A stretch of 64,000 nucleotides of DNA from NCBI GenBank assembly GCA_963813195.1, contig CAWEYC010000034.1, positions 310,001 through 374,000 of the forward strand, written 5' to 3'. The notes below the pieces were generated by a model, which was given only the letters and a program-made list of their open reading frames with translations, did no database searches and had not been told where the DNA came from. Shown here piece by piece: positions 45,692 through 53,946 of the stretch; within the stretch, counting starts at the first letter, position 1, and the number at the start of each line of letters is the position of its first letter. Origin of the DNA: Roseiarcus sp963813195 (GTDB lineage Bacteria; Pseudomonadota; Alphaproteobacteria; Rhizobiales; Beijerinckiaceae). The translations under genes were made by a program, and so were the position numbers.

Positions 45692-46105
45692 TCAGCCGCA
45701 GATATCGACGAGTTGGTCGCCGACATAATTACCGAACTGATCGTAGGACGGACGGTATTGGTAGCATCCGCCGTTGTAATATGGCCCGGCGTAGCCGTAT
45801 TCGAATGGCGCCGTTGCGGCGCCGATGATCGCGCCTGCGGCGAGGCCAAGACCGCCGAGCACGCCCGGTCCGTAGTACCCGTACGGTCCGTACGGTCCGT
45901 ACGGTCCGTAGTACCCATACTCGTCGTCCCCGTAGATGGAGCCGTGCCGGCCGGCGCCGATCCCAATATTGTGGTTGCGATCGAAGGCGACCTGGCCGTG
46001 CGGCACGCGAGACGCCGCGGCTGCTGGCGCCGAGACGCCGAGGCCGAGCCCGAGAACTGCCGCCGAGACCGTCGCAGCGATAGATGACTTCGAAAGCACG
46101 CGCAT
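45692..46105 (-). CDS. Exported Tyr/Gly/Pro-rich protein, unknown function
   Basis: A 137-residue exported protein. A signal peptide (IAATVSAAVLGLGLGVSAPAAA) is followed by a low-complexity YGYYGPYGPYGPYGYYGPG block encoded by near-perfect 9-bp DNA repeats (GTACGGTCC), a Gly/Ala hydrophobic stretch GGLGLAAGAIIGAAT, and a C-terminus CYQYRPSYDQFGNYVG with two Cys. AGGAGG lies 6 nt before the ATG, so strong translation is expected. Similar short Tyr/Gly-rich secreted proteins are common in Rhizobiales without known role. Confidence 0.8.
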   Translation of the reverse strand: MRVLSKSSIAATVSAAVLGLGLGVSAPAAAASRVPHGQVAFDRNHNIGIGAGRHGSIYGDDEYGYYGPYGPYGPYGYYGPGVLGGLGLAAGAIIGAATAPFEYGYAGPYYNGGCYQYRPSYDQFGNYVGDQLVDICG

Positions 46106-46676
46106 GGTTGACCTCCTGTTTTCTGCTGGCGGGCCGAGACGATGCGATCACTATCTCGGCCACGTCACGCGCCGCTGAAGCTTCCCTCCTGTGACGTGCG
46201 GCTTGTGCGCTTCGCATTCGCGAAGCAACTGTGCGCAGCCTTGTAGATGTTATGGCGACATTATCCATATTTATTTGGCGCATTCGTGTCGCAAGTATGA
46301 TCATTCGGCGACCACGACACTGTATCTTTCAAATCATTGTGCTTTTGTCGTTACAAATGTTAACTTATCGCAATAATCGGCGCGCTGTCCTTTGTGCGAA
46401 GCGGGCGTTTGGCCGTCAGCTTCATTGGCCGCGCCGCGCAGTTCTTCATTGCTTGGGGCGTCCGCGTGCACTGAACGATGCGCAACCCCTGGCGGCAGCC
46501 AACTCGTCGCGCAGAGCGACGCGGCGGAAAATCGTGCCGCAACCAATTGAAATTCCCAGCCCGCGCCTGAAACCGCGGCGGGCATGATTGCGCTGGCGGC
46601 AGACCGTCCGTTGGACTCTCAGGGCGGGGCGTCACGGGCGGTTACCGCTCACGGTCCGATCCGATGACCCCTCCAA
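46106..46676. other. AT-richer non-coding gap
   Basis: 571 nt with no supported gene. The centre (about 46240-46380) is markedly AT-rich against the surrounding GC-rich sequence and contains several TATTTA/TTAACTT-type stretches, so it could hold promoters for the exported protein gene or an untranslated RNA; no hairpin with a T-run is obvious. Confidence 0.45.
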
Positions 46677-47567
46677 TCACCGATCGCCGTTGTCCCTCGC
46701 TGCCGACAATTTGTCGGCGAACAACCCAATGGTCTTGGCGTAAACCGCCGCCTCGTTCCACTGCAGCAGTGCGGCGAAGTTCGGCTGGCCCTCGTCCCAG
46801 CCCTGGCCGCGCCGCCATCCCTTCGCATGGAGGAAGTTGGCGGTGGAAGCGAGAGCGTCCTCGGGGTTGCTGATGATGTCGGCGGCGCTGGCGCCGTCGA
46901 AGGCGACAGCGTATTTCAGATAGGCCGAGGGCAGGAACTGCGTCTGACCGATTTCGCCGGCCCAGGCGCCGCGCATTTGCGCGGGCTCGAAATCGCCGCG
47001 CTGCACGATCTTTAGCGCGTCGAAGAGTTCGACGCGAAATTGTTCCGCCCGGCGGCAGTCGTAGGCCAGCGTCGCCAGCGCGCTGAACGTCGGAAAGTTG
47101 CCCGAGCCGGCGCCGAACTCAGTCTCCAGCCCCCAGATCGCCACCAGCACGGGCCCCGGCACGCCGTAGCGCTGCTCGATCGCGTCGAGCGCCTCGGCGT
47201 ATTTCAGCAGCATGTTCCGGCCCTTCTTGAGCCGATAGGCGGTGACGCGCTTGGTCGCGAATCGCACGAAATCCTGGTGGAACGCGCCTTGCCCGCGATC
47301 GTGCGAGATCACCAAGTCTTCGTAGGCGACGTCCCCCAAAGCCGAATCGATCACCGAAGGCGCGATGCCCGCGCTTTCCGCCTGCTGCTTGAACGACGCG
47401 AGCCAATCGTCGAACCCGGCCGGACTGTCGCCGCACTCAGCGGCGAGCCCGGGGGTGGCGAAAAGCAGCGCCGCCGCGCCGCAGAGCGCGGCTGTCCTCA
47501 GCGCCGCGCTCGCCCGAACGGCGAAAGTCGCGGGCACATGCCTCTTCGGAGCCATTTGTCGCAACAT
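46677..47567 (-). CDS. Lytic murein transglycosylase, MltB family
   Basis: A 296-residue exported transglycosylase that cuts the MurNAc-GlcNAc bond of peptidoglycan. After a signal peptide (ALCGAAALLFATPGLAA) the catalytic Glu is in AIWGLETEFG, and GEIGQTQFLPSAYLKYAVAFDG and DALASTANFLHAKGWRRGQGW are family blocks. The C-terminal peptidoglycan-binding domain present in many longer relatives is absent. Two ATGs four codons apart (47567, 47555) could both serve. It stands alone on the minus strand. Confidence 0.9.
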   Translation of the reverse strand: MLRQMAPKRHVPATFAVRASAALRTAALCGAAALLFATPGLAAECGDSPAGFDDWLASFKQQAESAGIAPSVIDSALGDVAYEDLVISHDRGQGAFHQDFVRFATKRVTAYRLKKGRNMLLKYAEALDAIEQRYGVPGPVLVAIWGLETEFGAGSGNFPTFSALATLAYDCRRAEQFRVELFDALKIVQRGDFEPAQMRGAWAGEIGQTQFLPSAYLKYAVAFDGASAADIISNPEDALASTANFLHAKGWRRGQGWDEGQPNFAALLQWNEAAVYAKTIGLFADKLSAARDNGDR

Positions 47568-47684
47568 CGAAACCCCGCTACGCCGATGTGAACACGAGCA
47601 AGCGTTACCGGCAAAACGGGGCCGAACATTGACCGGTTCCGTCGCGTCGATGAACTAAATCGCTGGCGAGCGCAACAAATGCGG

Positions 47685-48632
47685 CTAGAATTTTGGCGGT
47701 TCGACGCCCGAGGCCCGGCACGCGGCGATCAGCGTGTTGGCCATCAGCATGGCGATGGTCATCGGACCGACCCCGCCAGGGACTGGCGTGATCGCCCCGG
47801 CGCGAGTTGCGGCCTCCTGGTAGGCGACGTCGCCGACCAGACGGGTCTTCGGCCGGCCGGCGGCGTCGACGCCCTGCCCCGCAACGCGATTGATGCCGAC
47901 ATCGATGACGACGGCGCCCGGCTTCACCCAGTCGCCGCGCACCATTTCAGCCCTGCCGACGGCGGCGACGAGAATGTCGGCCCGCCGCGCGACATCGGCA
48001 AGATCTCGGGTCCGCGAATGGGCGATGGTCACCGTGCAATTGCGCTGAAGAAGCAGTTGCGCCATCGGCTTGCCGACGATGTTGGAGCGGCCGATGATGA
48101 CGGCCTCCTTGCCGTCGAGCGTCTGCCCGAGCGCCGCGCAGGCCCTGTCGATCAGGATCATCGCGCCAGCCGGCGTGCAGGGGATCAGCGCGCGACCGAA
48201 TTCGCCGATCGCGGCGAGGCCGACGTTGATCGGATGAAAGCCGTCGACGTCCTTGCGCGGCGCGACCGCCTCTAGAACCGCAGCCGAATTGATCGCCTTG
48301 GGCAGCGGCAGTTGCACGAGAATGCCGTGCACCGCCGGATCGGCGTTGAGCCGCTCGACAAGAGCGAGCAGATCGGCCTCGTTGGTGTCGCTGGCCAAAT
48401 CATATTGCAGCGAGTGAAAGCCGCAGGCCTTCGCCGCCTTGCCTTTGGCGCCGACATAAACCCGGCTGGCCGGATCCTCGCCGACCAGAACGACCGCAAG
48501 TCCCGGCCGGACGCCTTGCGCCCCCAGCGCGCTCGCTTCGGCGCCGACGCGGGCGACGATGTCCTGCGAGACGGCCTTTCCGTCGAGGACGTAAGCGGCG
48601 GCGTGGTTCGGAGCTTCCGATGGGAACGTCAT
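47685..48632 (-). CDS. folD: Methylenetetrahydrofolate dehydrogenase / cyclohydrolase
   Basis: Bifunctional FolD interconverts methylene-, methenyl- and formyl-tetrahydrofolate. The 315-residue protein has YVGAKGKAAKACGF with the catalytic Tyr and Lys, ILVQLPLP, KDVDGFHP, the NADP-binding VIIGRSNIVGKPMA and the signature PVPGGVGPMTIAML. The start at 48632 adds about 15 residues before the usual VLDGKAV; the ribosome-binding site is weak. In methylotrophs this enzyme can feed C1 carbon, but it is universal. Confidence 0.93.
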   Translation of the reverse strand: MTFPSEAPNHAAAYVLDGKAVSQDIVARVGAEASALGAQGVRPGLAVVLVGEDPASRVYVGAKGKAAKACGFHSLQYDLASDTNEADLLALVERLNADPAVHGILVQLPLPKAINSAAVLEAVAPRKDVDGFHPINVGLAAIGEFGRALIPCTPAGAMILIDRACAALGQTLDGKEAVIIGRSNIVGKPMAQLLLQRNCTVTIAHSRTRDLADVARRADILVAAVGRAEMVRGDWVKPGAVVIDVGINRVAGQGVDAAGRPKTRLVGDVAYQEAATRAGAITPVPGGVGPMTIAMLMANTLIAACRASGVEPPKF

Positions 48633-48800
48633 GGGGCAGGTCGCGTCCGGTGCGTTGCGTGACCGACGCCGCTTCCCTCGGGCCAGCGACGTCGGCTGCG
48701 GCTGTTTAGCGACAGGCGTCGCCCGAGTCACGCCGCCCGCGCGCAAATTACGCGGCGGCGCGGCTCGAGGCGAGCCGCGTTTTTGCGACCGTTCAACTGA

Positions 48801-49040
48801 TTATTGGGCCAACGCCTTTTCCATCGCCTCGGACGCCTTGGCGGTGGGGTTCTTGGTGCAATAGTCGTTGATCTTCTTGTCCATCTCGGCGGAACTGGGG
48901 TCCTTGTTCATTTCGGCCTTGGTCGCAGCGTCGATCTGCGCGTTCGCTTTCAGCAGGTCCGCGCAGGACATGTCGGATTGCGCATGCGCCGCGCCGAGAC
49001 CGCCTAAGACAATGGCGAGCGCCGCAAGAGTTATTTTCAT
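48801..49040 (-). CDS. HdeA/HdeB-like small periplasmic protein
   Basis: A 79-residue exported protein. Signal peptide to AAHA at residue 20, then a mature domain with two Cys (26 and 61) in the HdeA/B pattern DMSCADLLK...INDYCTKNP, suggesting one disulphide and a helical acid-stress chaperone fold. GAGGGGG lies 8 nt before the ATG. It stands alone. The family assignment rests on size, Cys spacing and the C-A-D-x-L motif. Confidence 0.75.
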   Translation of the reverse strand: MKITLAALAIVLGGLGAAHAQSDMSCADLLKANAQIDAATKAEMNKDPSSAEMDKKINDYCTKNPTAKASEAMEKALAQ

Positions 49041-49331
49041 CAGAGTTCCCCCTCTTCGCGCGGCGAGACTCGCCGACGCTGTCGCCGAAAAAATTTCGGC
49101 GCCATTCTCTAGGGCGAATACTCTGGATTTTGAAGTCTAAGCCTCAATCTAATTCGAAAAAACTTATGCCTGACGCACGTGCAGTCCCGCTGGCCAACTC
49201 GAGTTGGTCGCGGCTCTCGCGCGTGAGCCCGACAACGCCGGCCACGCTTGCGGAGCGAAAGCGCGGCGGCGTTCGCGGCCGCCTCAACTCGCTCGAATCA
49301 GTCCGCGGTTCGGCGACAATTCGTCGACGGA

Positions 49332-50246
49332 CTAACCTTGGTAGGGCATGGGAGTATTGGGCGCGACGCCTCCAGCCGCGGCGACGAACCGATACCGCGC
49401 GGCATGCCGGGCCCGCTGACCCCCGTCAAGCCGTCGCATCGACGGCTTCTCGAAGAGATCGCCGGTGAAGCCCTCGGGATCGCTATATCCGGTCCAGGCC
49501 TCCAGGCAGAGGAACGGCGCGCCGGGCCGGGTCCATATTCCAACATGGTCGAAGCCGTGGAAGTCCATTTCGATCGCGGCGCCGCTCGCCTCCTCGAAAC
49601 GCAGCGCACGGCTTGCAGGGTTCAGAAAGCACAGCGCGTCGTTGGCGAAGAGTTCGTCGCTCAGCGCCAGATCTCTCCCGCGTAACGGGATCGCGCGCCG
49701 CGCGGCGCCGATCAGCCCGCCGGGCGCCATCACCGGAATTTCGGCGGCTTCCTCTTTTTCGAAGCGGATGCGGGCGTCCTCGCGCGGCCCGCCCGCGAAC
49801 GGCCAACGAAACCCGGGATGAAGCCCGCAGGCGTAAGGGGCCGGCTCCGCGCCGGGATTGTCGACTTCGATCGCCATTTCGAGCGCGTCCGCGTTCAAGC
49901 GGTATTCGATCGCGAGGCGAAAAGCGAACGGATAGATCGCCCGCGTCGTCGCATTGTCACGCAGGCTCAGGCGCGCGAAATCGGCCTGCGCGGCCTCGAC
50001 ATCGAACACCTGCGTCGCCGCGAATCCGTGCAGCCCCAAGGGATACTGGCGCCCAGCGACGCGCGCGCCGTCGCGGGTCCAACCGACGACGGGATAGAGG
50101 ATCGGACTGATCTGATCCCAAATGGCCGCATCGCCCGGCCAGAGGAGATCGCGCCCGCCAACGGTCCACGAACGCGCCTCCGCGCCACGCCGCGAAATGA
50201 CCGCGCGCCCGGCGCCGCTCGCCAGCGTCAGCGATTCCATGGTCAT
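49332..50246 (-). CDS. Aldose 1-epimerase family protein
   Basis: A 304-residue mutarotase-like protein that would interconvert sugar anomers. The fold's blocks are SPILYPVVGW, YPLGLHGFAATQVFDV with the conserved His, YACGLHPGFRWPF with the second His, and the final WTGYSDPEGFTGDLFEKPSM. The form resembles the LacX/YeaD-like subgroup rather than GalM. Its ATG overlaps the stop of the inositol-phosphatase gene (ATGA), so the two are translated together. Confidence 0.85.
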   Translation of the reverse strand: MTMESLTLASGAGRAVISRRGAEARSWTVGGRDLLWPGDAAIWDQISPILYPVVGWTRDGARVAGRQYPLGLHGFAATQVFDVEAAQADFARLSLRDNATTRAIYPFAFRLAIEYRLNADALEMAIEVDNPGAEPAPYACGLHPGFRWPFAGGPREDARIRFEKEEAAEIPVMAPGGLIGAARRAIPLRGRDLALSDELFANDALCFLNPASRALRFEEASGAAIEMDFHGFDHVGIWTRPGAPFLCLEAWTGYSDPEGFTGDLFEKPSMRRLDGGQRARHAARYRFVAAAGGVAPNTPMPYQG

Positions 50247-51052
50247 GGAACGAGTTCCGTGATCGCCGCGGTCGCGAGTAGCGCATCCTTCACGCCGGGA
50301 GCGCAGGCGACGATCGGGTTGCCCTTGTGAAGGCCGTCGCCCGAGAGGAAGTCGCTGACATAGCCGCGCGCTTCCCGAACCAGCGCGATTCCCGCCATAC
50401 AGTCCCAGGCCTGCATATGGTTCTCGACATAGCCGTCGCGCCGCCCAGCAGCGACATAGGCGAGGCCGAGCGCCCCCGAGCCCGAGCGGAACACGGCCGC
50501 CCCCGCGTCGACCACCCGGCCGAGCAGGCCGAGAAACATCTCCGGGCCGGCGCGCATGTTCCAGCCGACCTCGACCGACGCCGCTTTAAGGTCGACCGTC
50601 GACGAAGCCCGCAACGCGACGCCGTTCAGCGTCGCGCCCGCGCCACGCCGCGCCGCGAACAACTCGTCGACCATGGGATCGTAGATGACGCCGATCTCGA
50701 TCTCGCCGTCGAGCACGGCGGCGATCGAGACGCAGAAATGCGGCGCGCCGCGGGCGAAATTCGAGGTGCCGTCGATCGGATCGACCACCCAGACCGGCGC
50801 GCCGGGCTTACCGACGCGCCCGTCGCCCTCCTCCCCGATGAAGCCGTCGTCGGGAAAGATCTCGTGCAGACGCGTCGCGATCGCGCGCTCGACCTCCCCG
50901 TCGACCTCGGTGAGATAATCTTGCGGACCTTTGAAGGCGACGGTGAACAACTCGCGGTGGAGGAACCGTTGCTTGGCGATTTCGCCGGCCGTGCGCGCCA
51001 GCGCGCCAGCGGCGAGAAAACGGGTCGTCAGGGCGCGCGCGTCCACGGTCAA
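50243..51052 (-). CDS. Inositol monophosphatase family protein (SuhB-like)
   Basis: A 269-residue Mg2+-dependent, Li+-sensitive sugar phosphatase. Metal ligands are in GEEGDGRV, WVVDPIDGTSNFARG and AWDCMAGIALV, the three family motifs. It dephosphorylates inositol phosphates or related compounds; a 3'(2'),5'-bisphosphate nucleotidase role is also possible. Start is a TTG at 51052 with AGAGGA upstream, or a GTG at 51046. The stop overlaps the aldose epimerase start. Confidence 0.87.
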   Translation of the reverse strand: MTVDARALTTRFLAAGALARTAGEIAKQRFLHRELFTVAFKGPQDYLTEVDGEVERAIATRLHEIFPDDGFIGEEGDGRVGKPGAPVWVVDPIDGTSNFARGAPHFCVSIAAVLDGEIEIGVIYDPMVDELFAARRGAGATLNGVALRASSTVDLKAASVEVGWNMRAGPEMFLGLLGRVVDAGAAVFRSGSGALGLAYVAAGRRDGYVENHMQAWDCMAGIALVREARGYVSDFLSGDGLHKGNPIVACAPGVKDALLATAAITELVP

Positions 51053-51080
51053 TGTTGAAATCCTCTACAAGAGTCCAGGC

Positions 51081-52061
51081 TCAGAAATGGCTGAAAGCGC
51101 CGCTTCGGAACGCCATTTCGCGTCCGTCGCGGCCGACGAATTGCGGCTGTCCAGCCTCGGCGAGGGCGTCGCCGATGTAGGTCACGGCGACTCCGGCCGC
51201 CGCCGCCGCCGCTTCGAATCCGGCGCATTCCTCCGGCGCGACTGCGGCGAGAAGTTCATAATCGTCGCCACCCGTCGCGGCAATCTCGAACAGCGCCGGG
51301 TCGGCTGCGATCGCCGCCGTCGCAGCCGACGAAAGCGGCAGGCGCGTGAGTTCCACGCGCGCTCCGACGCCGCTGACCCGCAGCATTTTTGTGAGATCGC
51401 CGACGAACCCGTCGGAGACGTCCATGCCGGCGTGGGCGTGCGCCGCCATCGCCGGCGCGAGCGCCAGGCGCGGCAACGGCAAGAGATAGCGCTCGAGCAG
51501 ATGCCGCCGGCTGCCCGCGTCGAGTAAGGGCCCCTGCCCCAGCCGAAGCCTCAGTCCGAGAGCGGAGTCGCCGATCGTGCCCGAGACATAAAGGCGGTCG
51601 CCAGGCCGGACGCCGTCGCGCGCGGCCATGCGACCCGCCCCAACCGCGCCGAGCGCGGTGATCGCAAGCGTCAGCGGTCCCGGCGTCTTGACCGTGTCGC
51701 CGCCGAGCAGAGGGCAATCAAAGGACGCGGCGTCCTCCCCCAGACCGGCCGCGAAGTCTTCGAGCCAGGGCGCCGTCCAGTCGCTCGGCAGCGCGAGATC
51801 GAGAACGAAGCCGATCGGCGCCGCGCCTTTCGCCGCGAGATCGGAGAGATTGACCCGCAACGCTTTGCGCGCGATCGAATTGGCTGGGTCGTCGGCAAAG
51901 AAATGAACGCCCGCGATCAGCGCATCGGTGGTGAGGACGAGTTCCTTGCCTGCCGGTGGCCTCAGCAGCGCAACGTCATCCCTCAGGCCAAGCCCAGCCG
52001 GCCCGGCGAGCGGCGCAAAATAACGTGCGATGAGATCGTCTTCGCCGGGGCGGTCGGTCAT
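51081..52061 (-). CDS. thiL: Thiamine-monophosphate kinase
   Basis: ThiL makes thiamine diphosphate, needed by the E1 enzymes encoded elsewhere in this window. The 326-residue protein has GLRDDVALL near residue 25, TTDALIAGVHFF, RVNLSDLAAKGAAPIG, GGDTVKTPGPL, DVSDGFVGDL and ATGGDDYELLA, the ATP- and metal-binding blocks. It is followed after 28 nt by the inositol-phosphatase gene and could share its transcript. Confidence 0.93.
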   Translation of the reverse strand: MTDRPGEDDLIARYFAPLAGPAGLGLRDDVALLRPPAGKELVLTTDALIAGVHFFADDPANSIARKALRVNLSDLAAKGAAPIGFVLDLALPSDWTAPWLEDFAAGLGEDAASFDCPLLGGDTVKTPGPLTLAITALGAVGAGRMAARDGVRPGDRLYVSGTIGDSALGLRLRLGQGPLLDAGSRRHLLERYLLPLPRLALAPAMAAHAHAGMDVSDGFVGDLTKMLRVSGVGARVELTRLPLSSAATAAIAADPALFEIAATGGDDYELLAAVAPEECAGFEAAAAAAGVAVTYIGDALAEAGQPQFVGRDGREMAFRSGAFSHF

Positions 52062-52252
52062 CCCGCCGCCTTAGCGCAAAACCGACGCCGTGTCGCGTCG
52101 CACCATCGATTGCTCGGTTGGACTCGGTTCAGCCGCCGCCTCGACGCGCGGCGAGGCGGCGGACGACTTCCCTCTGGGACTGTCTTCCCCAAGCGTCCCG
52201 GAGAAATGTCGCCGCCTCCGCTTCGATTCGACGGGTCTGTAGGCCCTCCGTC

Positions 52253-52498
52253 TCACCAATAGTGGCAGACGCGCCGTTGCATCCTATAGCTGTAATGGCA
52301 ATGATAGCGGCGGTAATGCATCCCGGTCGCGCCTACCACGGCGCCAGCCCCGGCGCCAACGACCAGGCCGACCGGCCCGCCGACGACCGCGCCGCTCACC
52401 CCGCCGATCGCGGCGTCGCCAGCCATTCTTTGATCGCGCGGGCCGGCGCAGGCGCTGAGCGCGAGCGCAAGGGCGATCAGAGCAATTTTAGTCCTCAT
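52253..52498 (-). CDS. Glycine-zipper lipoprotein with His/Tyr/Cys-rich tail
   Basis: An 81-residue lipoprotein. Lipobox LSAC at about residues 14-17, a glycine-zipper segment GGVSGAVVGGPVGLVVGAGAGAVVG that may insert in or bend along a membrane, and a short basic, aromatic tail MHYRRYHCHYSYRMQRRVCHYW with two Cys. GGGAG lies 9 nt before the ATG. Such proteins (17-kDa-antigen-like) sit in the outer membrane; the role is unknown. Confidence 0.8.
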   Translation of the reverse strand: MRTKIALIALALALSACAGPRDQRMAGDAAIGGVSGAVVGGPVGLVVGAGAGAVVGATGMHYRRYHCHYSYRMQRRVCHYW

Positions 52499-52683
52499 AA
52501 TTGGTCTCCCGATATAGCAAATCAACCGAGGGAATGCGTCCATCGGTCCGAACAAACACGTGTCACGATGGAATCGGTATAGGCGAAGTTCCCCAACGAA
52601 TGAACCCGCGGCGCCGCCCGCCGATTGCATATCCACCGCTGCGTCCCTAAACATTTGCGCGAGCTCCGCCCGAGGACCCTTCA

Positions 52684-53946
52684 GTGACCGAAGCGTTTCA
52701 GCCCCGATCCGATTTTCTGCGCGTCCTGCTGGAGCGCGGATATGTTCACCAATGCTCGGACCTCGGGGGTCTCGACGAGAAGGCGATGAGCCGTTCGCTC
52801 GTCGGCTATATCGGCTTCGATTGCACCGCTCCGTCGCTGCACGTGGGCTCGCTGCTTCAAATCATGATGCTGCATTGGCTGCAGGAAACCGGCGGCAAGC
52901 CGCTGGCGCTGATGGGCGGCGGCACGACCCTGGTCGGCGACCCCTCCGGCAAGGACGAGAGCCGCAAGCTGCTAACCGTCGACCAGATCGAAGCGAACAA
53001 GGTTGGCATCCGCAAGGTGTTCACACGCTTCATGCGCTTCGGCGACGGAGCCCACGATGCGGCGATGCCCGACAATGCGGAATGGCTCGCCAAGCTCAAC
53101 TACATCGAATTCCTGCGTGACATCGGCCGACACTTCTCGGTCAATCGCATGCTGGCGATGGATTCCGTGAAGATGCGCTTGACCCGCGAGCACGAGCTTT
53201 CTTTCCTCGAATTCAACTACATGTGTCTACAGGCTTATGATTTTGTCGAACTTCACCGGCGATGCGGCTGCACGTTGCAGATGGGCGGCTCCGATCAATG
53301 GGGCAACATCGTCACTGGCCTCGATCTCGGCCGCCGCCTCGGCACGGAGCAGCTTTACGCGCTGACCTCGCCGCTCATCACGACCGCGTCGGGCGCCAAG
53401 ATGGGAAAGACGGCGGCGGGCGCGGTATGGCTCGATGCGGCGCTGCTGTCGCCCTACGACTACTGGCAATTCTGGCGCAACAGCGAGGACGCGGACGTCG
53501 GGCACTTCCTCAAATTGTTCACGCTGTTGCCGCTCGAAGAGATCTCCGCCTTGGAGGCGCTGGGCGGCGCGGAGATCAATGAAGCCAAGAAAGTCCTCGC
53601 CAACGAGGCGACGGCGCTGCTGCACGGGCGCGAGGCGGCCGAGGCAGCGGCCGCCACCGCGCGCAAGACGTTCGAAGAAGGGGCGCTCGCGGAGTCTCTG
53701 CCGACGATTGACGTCGCCAGCGCCGAATTCGACGCCGGCCTCGGCGCCCTCTCGGCTTTTGTTCGCGCCGGCCTCGTCGCCTCGACGGGCGAGGCGCGCC
53801 GCCAGATCCGCGGCGGCGGCCTGCGCGTGAACGATGTGGCGCTCGACGACGAAAAGGCTACGATCGGTCGCGACGCGCTACAAGGCTCGGGAATCGTCAA
53901 GCTGTCGCTCGGCCGCAAAAAGCACGTTTTGCTTCGCGCCGTATAA
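52684..53946 (+). CDS. tyrS: Tyrosyl-tRNA synthetase
   Basis: TyrRS charges tRNA-Tyr. The 420-residue protein starts at GTG 52684 after GAGGA. The class I signatures are GFDCTAPSLHVGSL (HIGH-like HVGS) and SGAKMGKT (KMSKS-like), with GGSDQWGNIVTG and YDFVELHRR in the tyrosine site, and a C-terminal S4 RNA-binding domain (GEARRQIRGGGLRVNDV). Its 3' end overlaps the convergent AsmA-like gene by 50 nt. Confidence 0.95.
   Translation: MTEAFQPRSDFLRVLLERGYVHQCSDLGGLDEKAMSRSLVGYIGFDCTAPSLHVGSLLQIMMLHWLQETGGKPLALMGGGTTLVGDPSGKDESRKLLTVDQIEANKVGIRKVFTRFMRFGDGAHDAAMPDNAEWLAKLNYIEFLRDIGRHFSVNRMLAMDSVKMRLTREHELSFLEFNYMCLQAYDFVELHRRCGCTLQMGGSDQWGNIVTGLDLGRRLGTEQLYALTSPLITTASGAKMGKTAAGAVWLDAALLSPYDYWQFWRNSEDADVGHFLKLFTLLPLEEISALEALGGAEINEAKKVLANEATALLHGREAAEAAAATARKTFEEGALAESLPTIDVASAEFDAGLGALSAFVRAGLVASTGEARRQIRGGGLRVNDVALDDEKATIGRDALQGSGIVKLSLGRKKHVLLRAV

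Noticed and set aside
45880..45912. Short tandem DNA repeats that might suggest a CRISPR array.
   Set aside because: The 9-bp units are contiguous, without spacers, and code for the YGP repeat of an exported protein.
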